64,000 nucleotides of DNA from NCBI GenBank assembly GCA_021397845.1, contig JAHSVC010000034.1, forward strand, positions 4,487,213-4,551,212. Direction: 5' to 3'. This document shows positions 10,817 through 21,257 of this stretch, in pieces (position 1 is the stretch's first letter; each line of letters starts with the position of its first letter). The notes beneath the pieces are model-generated. The model did no database searches. It was not told the DNA's origin and saw only the letters and a list, made by a program, of their open reading frames with translations. This DNA comes from Areca catechu. Lineage: Eukaryota; Streptophyta; Magnoliopsida; Arecales; Arecaceae. Made by a program: the position numbers and the translations under genes.

Positions 10817-13000
10817 TCAAAATGTGGTATTTACAAAAGAGGTGGGTCGGACCTTTATAAACCCCTTAGGTCCGGCCCACGGAGATGCGTCAGGGGCCAC
10901 AACCTTAGCCCCATCGGCTATAATTGGAGGGTCGACTGGGACTACGATGGCCGGGGCTTCCTCCGGAGGGCCATCGCTTCCGCGCCGGCTGGTGCTGGAG
11001 CTTCGGCCCTGGTCCGCTCCTACCTCGCCATCCACTGGAGGCTCCGCTTCGACCTCCTCTCCTTCAGACTTTCCCGCAGCTCGACGCCTGCCAGGTCCAG
11101 CTCCGGGAACAGCAGACCCACCTTCTTCAGGGCATCATCGTAGCCCTCCCTATAGAAGTCGGCCGCTCCTCCTCTACATCTTCAGTAAAGGCGTTGGAGG
11201 CCTTGTACGCCACCATGGCCTCCTGGACATGCTTCGTGGCCAGCTCCTGGGACTCCTTAAGCTGGGCCTCCAACTATACCACCGTTTCCCCGCTTGGCCC
11301 CGGCTCTCTTGTCGGCCTCCGCCGACCGCTTCTCCTCCTCACCCAACCGGCGGGCGAGAGAGTCGGCTTTCGCCTTTCTTTTCTTCAACCTGGCCTCGCG
11401 GTCGGCCAGCCGGCCCTCGGCCTCCTTCAGAGCCGCCTTCGTCGACTTTGTCTCTGCCTGGGCTACCGCCAGGTTCTCTTCTGCCGACTTCAGGGATGCC
11501 AGAGCGGTCTCCTGAGCCACTTCTAGCTCCTGGGCCCTCTTCGCAGAGGTCTTAGCGACCTGCACTACTTGGCAGATGGCGTCGTCCATGAGGGAGATGC
11601 CGTGGAGGAGCTGCGGAAGTATGACCCAGTTAGTGATTTACTTGAAAACGGAAGGTAGTGGGAAAGAAGCAAGGTAAAATCCTTACCCTCATAAGGTCAC
11701 GGTAGCTCTCCGTGATCATGTCGACCAAGTTCCTCTTAATCGACGCTTCCCAGTTGGCATCGATCATCGCCCCCCTCAACAGGCTCCGTGCCCGCCTGGG
11801 ATGGTCCAGGGCATGCCAGTGCTGAAACTCCTCCTGGCGTACCTCCTCTCCCGACAGCTCGAGCTCGCTGCTGGCCGTCCCTTCAATGGCCGGCCCATTA
11901 CCCTTGTCGGCTGGAGGGACTACCTCCTCCGGATCGGCGGGCACTGTGGCCATGACAGCATCCCCAGACACTCTTGCTCGGCCGGGGGCTGGCTCTTCCT
12001 GTGCGTCGACGCCCCCGTCGCGTTCTTCGCCCTGTGCTCGCTGAGAGGAGGTCATCCCCATCTGACTCGATGTCGATGACGGGGGCGGGTCGCTCCTCCT
12101 CCTGCCTCTTCTTCTGTCGCTCGGCGGCTGGCGAGGGGACTGATTCTGGAGCGGCGCGCTTCCGCACCGCCCGTCAGATGATGTTGGACTTATCAATCTG
12201 TTGCATTCTTCCTCCTGTCACCAAACATTCATAGTCAGAGAGAGAAGGAGGAAAGATTAAGAGAACTGTAAGAAGAGGGGTCGGCCCTTGCCTAAGAATC
12301 TTTGGCGGCTGATCCCCGCCTGATGAGGGTCTCTTCCCCAACAGCTCAATGTCGCCACCGGGCCGGCTCTCTACTAAGCGCATTGAACATGCCCAGGTCG
12401 GCCGCCGATACCGACCTCCCCTCGCGGACCCTCTCTCGCGCTCTCTCCACAATGGCTCGAACCCCCAAGGTTCGAGGCTGCTGACGAAAAAGAACCTGGC
12501 CTTCCACCCATGGACGGTCGTGGGAGGTACTTTAAGATCTTTTGGCCTTGACGAGGGACAATAGGACCCACTCTCGGCTCCTAAAGTCCCTCTTCAGGTA
12601 AAAGAAGTTACTGAAGAGGGACAGACTGGGGTCGGACCCGGCCTATGACAGAGTACTATAAAGTAGCATATCACCAAATACTGTTCGGGGTCAGCTGCAT
12701 CGGGATTACCTTATAGTGGTTGAAAATGGCTATAAATAGGGATGCAGTGGGAACCTAAGGCCGGCCTTAAGATGAGACTCGTACATCGGAAGGGTCCCTG
12801 GACCTAATGGATTGTTTGCTCTTCCCTCTCGGCTCGGAAGAGTGAGGTGCAGGGTGGACGGGATACCGTATACCGCCCTGAGGTTTTCGACCCATTCCCG
12901 GGTCATGGTCGAGGATACCGCGCTCGGTCCTGGGTCCCTAGGTCTATGGGATGACCCCTACTACTAGACACCATTGGAAGCTAAAAGGAGAAGAGGAATG
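10817..13000 (-). pseudogene. Antisense accessory gene (aORF) of element A
   Basis: Reads leftwards, opposite to gag-pol. N-terminal part (about 12790-12500, broken frames): MYESHLKAGLRFPLHP, IPMQLTPNSIW and LFSNFFYLKRDF-type blocks, resembling the Pfam family for putative gypsy-type transposon proteins (Transposase_28). Next is a long low-complexity acidic/basic linker (12196-11688), then an intron at 11611-11686. After it comes an alanine/glutamate/lysine-rich coiled coil (about 11575-11260) and a C-terminal block YDDALKKVGLLFPELDL (about 11140-11090). The C-terminal block aligns with GIKEVLRLHPDLNL of element B. Function is unknown. Frameshifts are present, so this copy is probably dead. 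Exact start and end are uncertain. Confidence 0.7.
11611..11686 (-). other. Minus-strand intron in the aORF of element A
   Basis: On the minus strand the exon ends CTTATGAGG and is followed by the donor GTAAGGATTT. The acceptor TACTTCCGCAG precedes CTCCTCCACGGC. The 76-nt intron joins the frame ending in YRDLMR to the frame LLHGISLMDDAICQVV without a shift. The signals exist only on the minus strand, so splicing would need an antisense transcript. Confidence 0.65.
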
Positions 13001-13549
13001 GCTGGGACTAACCTGGGGTGGACTCCTAGGTGCCGGTTTTCGCGGAAGAAGGAAGGAGGACTCGATTTCGCGAAGGGCAGGCGCAGCAGGAAAAGCCCCC
13101 TCGCCCTGCCTCCTCCTCCTTTTATAGGCCTTCGAGGAGAGGGGGGAAGTTATTGCCCGCCTCGGGCACGTCTCAGCCGTCCCGTCAAGAGCCTCAACCG
13201 CCTGCGTTGCGAGAATCGAAGCGATTGAAACGCCCTCTCACGCGGATCGCGATCCGCGTGCGTGCCGGATCAGTGGTGCGAGACTGACCCGAGAGGTAGC
13301 GCCGATCGGCTGGATGCTGCCGCGTGGTGCGACGCACCACTTCGCCCCGGATCGATGCGGGATAGCCTGGTTTTCATCATGGTGCCTGACTTTCATTAAC
13401 TGCCTCGCCTGCGCCCCAACGAGCGGCTGACAGCTGTCCAAGACCGTTTGGGGCGGATTCGAAGTGACCCAACGCCTCGGTCCGGAGTCCACCGCAGGTG
13501 CGCACGATCATGCTCCTGTCCTTTTGAGCCACGTGGCCCCTCAACGCCC

Positions 13550-13562
13550 AGGAGCAGGGGGG
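13550..13562 (+). other. Polypurine tract of element A
   Basis: AGGAGCAGGGGGG lies 3 nt before the 3' LTR (13566), where the plus-strand primer for reverse transcription is expected. Confidence 0.75.
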
Positions 13563-13565
13563 AAC

Positions 13566-14217
13566 TGATGCGCCCATTCGGCTAGTCCCCGGTCGGATCG
13601 GCCCCCGACGTCCGGTCGGCTGGTCCCCGTGCGGAGCCCGACTCCCCGGTCGGCTTTCCCAAAAGTCGACCCGGGGTTTTGAGGGCTGACAGGTGCCTCA
13701 CCGCCCGTGTGATGGCCCTTTGATTGTCGCGGTCGGCTCCTGAGATCCTGCCGAACTCCCGGTCGGCTTCTGGAAAGCCAGCCGACCCACTGCTGAAGGG
13801 ACCGCCCGAAGTTTCCAGGAACCTTTCCTCTTCGATAGTTCTGACATTCTGTTATAACAAACTCCAGCGCATGGCCACTACTCTGACACACCCTGGCACG
13901 CCACACCACACTCTCGCCGCCACACCTATTTTCTGGAGGCATATCCGGTTTTCCCAGCCTGCTCTCCAACAGAATTTGCAGCGCTCCATGCCTATAAAAG
14001 TCACCCGGGGACCTCCGTGAGGATAACGTTCTTTTTTCCCCATTCTGATTCTTTCCTATAATTCTTCCCGTTCTGTTGCTCGAACCCTCTTCTAACTTAA
14101 GCATCGGAGTGTCCCCCCGGAGCCCCCTCCGGCGTCTATGGATTTCTCGCAGGTTGTCCGATCCAGGAGCCCTCCAGCACGTCCGCCGAGCCCGGTTCAG
14201 CAGGAAGAGAAGCAACA
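13566..14217 (+). repeat. 3' LTR of element A
   Basis: 652 bp, TGATGCGCCC...GCAACA, partner of 3727-4386. The TATA box is at 13993-14000 and the U5 block at about 14101. It is followed directly by ACTAG, the right copy of the target-site duplication (14218-14222). Confidence 0.93.
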
Positions 14218-14222
14218 ACTAG

Positions 14223-16129
14223 TATTATTGATTCATCCCTATGGATTCTCCGTTGTAAAATCCCGGAAGTCTGCATGTTTTAAAAATTAATTACAAGCGT
14301 TTCTTTTAATTTTGTTTTGGTTTTTCGCCTTGCCATGTTTAACAAGGCAATTTTTATTTTATTTTCAATAATGATCTTCACTGATCTTTGCTTTTCTATT
14401 TACCTTAATCTAAGTAGGCTCGTGCAAGAGGTTATAGAATCGTGGCAGAAAGTGAATTAATGGAGTTTCTTTTATGATCTTTTTTTTTTTTTTTACCTGT
14501 TTGGAGGGTTGAGGAAGTGTTTTTTTTATTTTTATTCTATTTTATTTTATTTGAAGATGGATGGGGGGGTTGGGTTGGCACCTTGGGGATGGCGATGTTA
14601 ATGATTCTGGAAGCTGTTGTTTTGATTTGTGCTTAAGATTCTCGGGATGTTTTATTGTTTAGGGATTGTGATACGTACTTTGGATTCATGAACATCAAAT
14701 CTAATAGCAAAATGGTTATACATCGCAATTCATGTGTGAGAGCATACAACATCAATCACCGTGCGCTAGCCATAAAGTTTATGTTGATGCAAAATTCTCG
14801 TTCTTTCTATCTTTGTAAAATAGTTACCACAAAGTTTATATTTCTATCTTTGTAAAATAGTAAACCACAAAGTTATATGATTGGTGTCGAATTGACGTAC
14901 TTATTTTTAATAAAAAATATATATAAAAATTTTTATCTCGAATCATGGCATATGGGATATCTCTCATTGCTTGACACGCTATCCATTTTAAATAGATTTA
15001 TAAATTTCCCAACCAAGAGTTGTTATTGTTAGCTGACGGGTAAAAATAGATATCTAGGTGTTCGCAAATAACGTAGAGAATTCATATAAGATCTAATTTT
15101 TAAAGTACCTGATCCAATCTAAATGCCACCTGCGAGTCTCTTAACACTTGCCAATCAGGGCTCGATTGGATGCATTGTAGAATGTAACACACGAGGTTTA
15201 GAATAGCGGACATTATAATAGTTTAAATCCCTTCTCGCCTTTTATGTTACTAGCTATATGTAATAATAATGTAAAACGGGGCTATTAAATAACATGCAGC
15301 ATTGTAATAGTCCATTATAATATAAATAATAAATATTATTTCACTTATTCTATTTCTTGAAATAAAATACAATTACCTTCAAATTCAGTTTTTTATATTA
15401 ATTTTCTTTCTAAAGAAGATGGCACAGGTGAAATTCTTTTAATTAAATATTATTAATTAAAAGTGCCGTTATTTTTCATTGATAGTTATTATTTTCTTTT
15501 ATAACAATCATAACCATCATTGTAATAATGATTATCTTAATACCAAAAAAATAAAACTATATATTTGAGACAAATAATGCCTATCATAATTGTTCTGATG
15601 GGAATAACAATTTGGATGGAGATTGTTATATTAAACTGATACCATTATTGATATTCTATATAAGATGCAATTTTTTTTTTTTTTTTTTTTTAAAAAAAAA
15701 AGTCCTGGAATCCAAGCTCTGTGGCAGTGTCGGCAGATATGATGCCTGAATGGAAAGGCCTGAAAGTGCCAATAGAACCATCAGCTAGAAAGTCTAGGAT
15801 GTCACCAAGCCTTGATGGGGAAGGAAAATTGAGGGAGGGGTTGGAGGGGAGGAAGCCAAGACCACAGCCTTCCATCCATACCATGCCATGGATGGTGGAC
15901 CATGGGAGGTCACTGGCAAGCTTCAAGGATGCTGATGCTGAAATTTAGCAATTAGCTAAATCTGCAGGCCAAACCCTTCAAAGCAAGGTGCATGAGAAGG
16001 TGGCATAAAAAATCAGAGCCATCTCAAAATCAATTGGATATTAGCAACTTGGGAAGGGTTTGATCGAGGAGCCATTAGATGTTGGATAGGGGTTGGGTGT
16101 ATTCCCCAAGTAGGGTGATGATGCTAAGA
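14223..16129. other. Intergenic DNA, no gene recognised
   Basis: AT-rich with homopolymer runs, including a T-run meeting an A-run near 15669-15701. Positions 14270-14470 resemble DNA around 1294-1985. At 15700-15950 there is a less AT-rich patch with an open minus-strand frame (SDLPWSTIHGMVWMEGCGLG...) that I do not recognise. It could be a captured fragment or part of a retroelement. Confidence 0.5.
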
Positions 16130-18340
16130 TTGATGATATCTTTTCTTAACATATTATAATGAATCTTTTATAGTGGAATGTTAAGGGGTTTGATAAGCCC
16201 TTTTTAATTTCAACTTTGTCGAGATTGGTTCATCTTCATGATCCCGTATGTGTATTTTTTCTGAAATTAGGTTATTTGGCTAGAATCTTAAACATTTGCG
16301 ATCAACATGAATGTATGAAAGATTGGTGTTTCTATGCCACCAGGTCCTATGGTTTGTTGGTGATATTATTGTAGCTTGTTATATAGGTTTTGTCAAGGCA
16401 GATGTTTTTGATAACTCCAAGCAATGAATCTTTGTAATCATGCACGAGTGCTAAGTATCAAAGTAGAACTCTATGTTAGGAAGCTATTATCGCAATTAAG
16501 AAGGGTTTGCCTTTACTAGTTGTGGGGATCTGAATTGTATTGATGGATCGAATGAGAAACATAAGGTGATGTCTTTTATGAAGAAAATTGGTGCTAGTAA
16601 GTTTAAAGAATTTATTGACTTAAATAGGATGTATGACTTGGACCTTGTTAGGATCTGACGTACCTAGTATAATAAGTGTCAGATGTTGCTACGATATAAG
16701 AGTGTATCGATAGGGCCTTTGCTATGGGATTAGATTCATCAATTCATCGTGCTTTATCACTGTCCATCCATCGCCTTTTCATTTTGAGAATTTTGGTTGA
16801 CTTATCAACTACCTTGAGATGATGTGAGAGGTGCTTGAAATATTTCGATGAGAGGCGATGCAATGTACAATAATCCATAAGTTAGAGCGGGTTAAGCGAA
16901 TGGTATTCGTATCAGGGATATCTTCTATCATCTTAAGTAGACAAAGCTGGTTATTTCTCAGCTACAACCGAAAAAGCAAACCAAGAGGGGTGCATAGCAT
17001 AGGAAATCAATTTATCAAGGGTAAACCTTATCAAGTATCTTTCTCTTCTTCGATGATAGTAGGAAACTATTCAGAGACTGAAATCTAGGATTATTTGACT
17101 TTGAGGGGGATAGTGACTCCAATTTTTTTTATTACTTGACCATTATAAGGAGGCAAAGAAATCATGCTAGGGTAACAATGATTAGCAATGGGTCTAGTAG
17201 AGGAACAATAAACTATCAAAAGTGAACTTCTATAGTTTTTAAGGGATGGAAAGGTGATATCGGGGTAGTCTTTGACTTACTTTCCTCCTCCATCATGGAT
17301 TCTTAATCTTGGAACACTAGATCCTGATGAGGTAGCCGATAGATGAAAAAATAGCATAAGTTCTGAAATTGATGTTGAAGGATAGAGTCCTAGATCTCGA
17401 TGGCTTTCTATGATTTTTATTTAATGGTACCGATCGATAACCGAAAAGGAGGTGCACCTTGCTGTGCGGCAATTCTTCTCTGCACGTTTCATGCCTGAAA
17501 CTTAGAGAAAACACTTTCATTGCCCTATTCTTGAAGAGACAGACCCTATGTAGCTCTTATATGTTAGACCGATCAGCTCATGTACCATATTATATAAATT
17601 GGTTACAAAGATCTTGGTGACCAAGATGCAGTCAACGCTAAACTCTTTGTTAGTTTGGAGCAAGGAGCTTTTGTTAATGATAGAAGCATCATAGACAATA
17701 TCATTATAGCCTGGGAGTTGATGCATGATCTTATCAGAGCTCCCTCCCATAGGAGGATCATAGCTATTAAAGATGAACATGGAACAAACCCATGACCGGA
17801 TCGGATAAGATTTCTATTTTCAATTCTCGAGATAATTTAGCTTTTATGATGTGCGAATTAATTGGGTTTAGGGTCTTATCGTGGAGCACCCATAGGCATT
17901 ACCGGTGAATGACACTCCAACCGAGTCATTCTAGACAATGATCGAGACATTCTAAGACTAATTGCTGTCTTCGTATCTATTCATCATCTGTGCACCAGAG
18001 GCATCCACCCAACCGGTCAGCACCTTCTCTGTCTCACCTCTTATTCGTGGACGACTTCTAGGTTGCTCCTTGGCGGTGAGACAGAGGTCACCACCTTTTG
18101 GCTGTCTCCCCTCCTTGGGCTCCTCTTACCACACTATCATGAAAGCTTAGTCTTTTGCCAACAAATTTATCCGAGCAAATACCATTCGCTAGTTTTTGAT
18201 CGGTTACAAAAATCAGGCTGCTTCTATAATATATGCTACATTCCGTAGAATGATCCATTTCACCTGCAACCTTGACCATTCGCTAGTTTTCTCAGAATTA
18301 GCTCTGATTGCAGTCTGTTGGATAAAGAGACAGGTATTGG
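16130..18340 (+). mobile_element. Degenerate L1-type LINE
   Basis: A decayed non-LTR retrotransposon on the + strand. The endonuclease start is at about 16160 (WNVKGFDKPF...STLSRLVHLHDPV, as in plant L1 'WNCRGL..P..V..L..L...P'), with a later D/N patch near 16530-16660. Reverse transcriptase blocks: VRPISSCT-LYKLVTKILVTKMQ (about 17550-17625), GAFVNDRSIIDNIIIAWELM (about 17665-17725), LSSYLFIICAPEAS (about 17963-18005), and LLFVDDF (about 18037-18060), the catalytic FADD-type motif. Many stops and shifts make it inactive. No clear 3' poly-A tail or TSD was fixed, so the ends are approximate. Confidence 0.75.
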
Positions 18341-18681
18341 TTTTGCCATCCATAAGACTCGGTAGTCAATACTGGTATCTACGAGTGGTTGTGGTTGTCA
18401 TTTTTGTGATTATTCAATATCATCAGCAGAGTTTGGGAGAGCTTGGAAACTGGAAACGGTGGTATATGTTACTTAAGTCCTTAGAGCCTCTAATATTATT
18501 TTAGAGGAATATTCCATAACTACTCGGGTTGCGGGATTGTCCATCGCTCGTGGTGATAGCCATCAGCCCATCACATTTCGAGGGATTTGAAGCACTTGAC
18601 CTCCAACCTGACATATTATGAGCTAACCCTTAACCACAAATATGGTGACGTGAAACTCCTCGGCAGGTGGTACCCCTTGTT

Positions 18682-18704
18682 GTATATATATATATATATA
18701 TATA
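18682..18704. repeat. (TA)n microsatellite
   Basis: About 11 TA dinucleotides. Interrupted poly-A runs lie further right at about 18806-18832 and 18876-18888, in the upstream region of the phosphatase gene. Confidence 0.95.
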
Positions 18705-19214
18705 AAGTTAAAAAATTTGGAAAAGACTGGGTAAGATGGGTGGCGCGCCAGAGGATGGGAGTTGTCCGAAGCTCTCCTGCTTTGGATACATATTTTCTTA
18801 CTTACCAAAAAAAAAAAAAAGAAAAAAAAAAAGACATATTTTTGGGTCCCGCGGCAATGACTTCGGCTCGAAAACAAAAAAAAAAAAGCGCCGCCATTCT
18901 CCGTGCCCATTCATGCGTCAGTCGCCCCCGTACCCCAAGCTCCAAATTCAAATTCGTTTGATAGTTTTTCATTTATTTCCCAATTTAGTCCCCTCGATTT
19001 CAAATTTTTCTCCAAACCACAACCTGTTCCCATCCTCCTTGACCGGTCCACGGTTACCTCCCGCTCATCGCCGAAGAAATAATTGTCCGACCCGGGGATA
19101 CGTCCCACCTGCCACTCAAATTCGTGCGCTCGAGCCTTCTTCTCGGGTCCGAAAAGAATCCACCGTAGAGAACTCCCGCACGAATCGTAAATCTCACGCG
19201 GCGATGTGCATACC
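18705..19214 (+). other. Upstream region of the CTD phosphatase gene
   Basis: About 500 bp with poly-A tracts, then a more balanced-GC stretch from about 18890. No protein-coding gene is recognised. It probably holds the promoter for the non-coding first exon that follows. Confidence 0.4.
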
Positions 19215-19412
19215 ATTTATAATTCAACTTAATGGCCGAGCGGACTCTTTTTAACCTGCCAACGGGAATCTTTTCTCTGATTCATCTCTCTCTCTCTCTC
19301 TCTCTCCCACTTAAAGCTTTGCCCAAACCCTGGCAGCTCTTCATCTCGTCTCTCGCTAAACCTCTATCCACGGGAGGAGAAAACCTTTTTCCCCCCTTTT
19401 TTCCGAGAGGTT
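19215..19412 (+). other. Putative core promoter and non-coding exon 1 (5'UTR)
   Basis: TTTATAATTC near 19216 may be a TATA-like element. It is followed by a long pyrimidine stretch with (TC)n at about 19286-19307, typical of plant 5' leaders. CTCCACGGGAGG and poly-T/C blocks then lead to GAGAG|GTTAGG, a plausible splice donor at 19412/19413. The next exon of the phosphatase gene begins with an acceptor at 31319/31320 and its 5' part is non-coding. This stretch is the best candidate for the gene's first exon, but the link is inferred, not shown. Confidence 0.45.
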
Positions 19413-21252
19413 AGGTACAATCTCCCTATACCGCTCTTCCGTTCTGCATCTGTTCTGCTGGTGCCTTTATTTCTTTGACGGATTGAAATGACAGGTGATG
19501 GTGTTGGTTTTGATAATCTGAGCATCTGATTTGGGTACTTGGATTGTTTTTCTCTCATGATTTCTGCTTGCATTTCGTGAATGGTTTAATAAGTTCTGGT
19601 TATGATTTTGTTCTCTGTTTCTAGGTTTCCACTATGTACTTTTGGTTTTCAAACAGTATTTTGGAATGATCTTTAAAGGTGATTCGAATTTGTAAAGTTC
19701 TACAGTTTTACTTGCAATTTGTTATATGTTGGTGGGATTGAAGTAGGGTAATTATTTGTATTCATATTTTCTTCCTTGATTCTTCCCTTACAGTTTTTTG
19801 TGTGATTTTAGGAATGCTGTACAAAGTTTATTGATAATACTAATGCGAATTAGCAAGCCCTGTCCCAACTTTTTGAAGGTAGGTTCCTGGATGAAATCCA
19901 TGGTCTGTACGAATCGGAGAATAGTACCAGCGAAATGGGACAGGACTTGAAAGGAAGGGATTGATGGTGAATATCAATCTTATCTGTTATTCAACACAGA
20001 AAGATCTAAACACTATCATGCCACGAAGTTCAAACAGACACTCATCGTTCAAAAGTGTTGCTTCTTGTAAATCATGAGCAATTTGTAGAATCAATTAGTA
20101 GAGTAGGAATGCACTTTCAAAAGACGGAGTTAAGGTTTACAGGAAGGCTGACAATGTGGTTCAGGTTAGTGTCTTGCCAATAACAAGATGTATATGATCG
20201 ATTGAGGGAAGATGGACTAGCTGATGTACTCACGTGTAAGTATGTAGGTGAGAGAGATTGGACAATGTACAAGAGTAGATTTGTTGATGATGATGACAAG
20301 AGCCCTCTGTAGGAGGGGAAGTTATTTTTATTGATGCCCTTGAAGGACTTGGAAATGCCTGGGTGGAGATGCAAAATAGTCCGACATCCTGTTATTACTG
20401 ATGATATCTTATGAGGTGCCAAGATATAACAAGTTGAGTTAATCTGTGCCAGCTGGAGGCTAGATGAAGTTTGCTGGACAAGTTCACCCCAAATCAGCTT
20501 CAGGCATGAATCATAGAATAAATAGTTCATTATCTATTTTCAGAGATGTTAAGACACGTAATGATATCTACAACCATCAAATGCAAGACCGTCCTTAATT
20601 TTATTTTCTACCACCCTCCCTAACTTTCTCTTCATCTCTGCCCAAACCGTAGAACTCCTGCATTCCTTCCATTGTTCCATGCTATATAGCTGCTCATGGA
20701 AATACAATGTTATAAACCCTCCTTGATTCATCAAATCAATGGCTACATGGTTTCTGTATGAGAAGACTGCTTTATACCTAAATTGGGCATGACCAACAGG
20801 TCAGGACCGCTTTGTTTTTATGAGTTGTTACTAGGTCATAGAACATTCTGGAGCTTTGTCACGTCATATCATTATAGTGCCTAATAAACACATGTATGTG
20901 TTTGTTCTTTTTATTTATAGTTGTTTGGTCTTCTTAATATGATTTTCAATGCACTAGCTATTATGTTGTTTGCTGTAGGTCATGACTGATAGGTTGCATG
21001 GCACTGGTTTTTTTGAACCCTTGAAAGAGAAGGCTTGGTGAATCCCAATACAAGTTTCCCATTTCTTTACACTTTTCTCTAGATCGCTTCATCTGTATAA
21101 ATTGCTGAAGAATAATAGCTTAGAGTTTTGAATCATTCTTTTTATTTAATTTGGGTGATTTTATATGTTCTGATTCCCACCTATTTCAAATAATTTTTAA
21201 CCAATTTTTGTTTTGCTTGTGGGTTTCATGATTTTATATCTTAATGATAATT
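19413..21252. other. Left part of large intron 1
   Basis: No recognised gene. Ordinary AT-rich intron-like sequence lies between the putative exon 1 and the Copia element. An open minus-strand frame at 20117-20530 (137 codons) shows no motif I recognise and has serine-rich, non-coding-like composition. Confidence 0.45.
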
Positions 21253-21257
21253 TTTTT

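Larger units (their letters stand above)
3727..14217 (+). mobile_element. Gypsy/Tat LTR retrotransposon A, end to end
   Basis: A structurally complete Ty3/Gypsy element of about 10.5 kb. Order: LTR, PBS, gag, protease, reverse transcriptase, RNase H, second (archaeal-type) RNase H, integrase, 46-bp tandem array, antisense accessory gene, polypurine tract, LTR. Two RNase H domains, an integrase without a visible chromodomain, and a long 3' region are hallmarks of the plant Tat lineage. The coding frames carry stops (for example TAA in gag) and frameshifts, and one integrase catalytic residue is altered, so it is non-autonomous. LTRs 3727-4386 and 13566-14217 differ at several percent by eye, mostly by transitions and small indels, so it is not recent. 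Confidence 0.95.

Noticed and set aside
10824..11555. 243-codon and 200-codon plus-strand open frames
   Set aside because: Shadows opposite the coiled-coil part of the antisense gene. Proline/serine/leucine-rich composition with no motif.
20117..20530. 137-codon minus-strand frame in intron 1
   Set aside because: No recognisable domain, serine-rich low-information sequence, inside a likely intron. Not supported as a gene.
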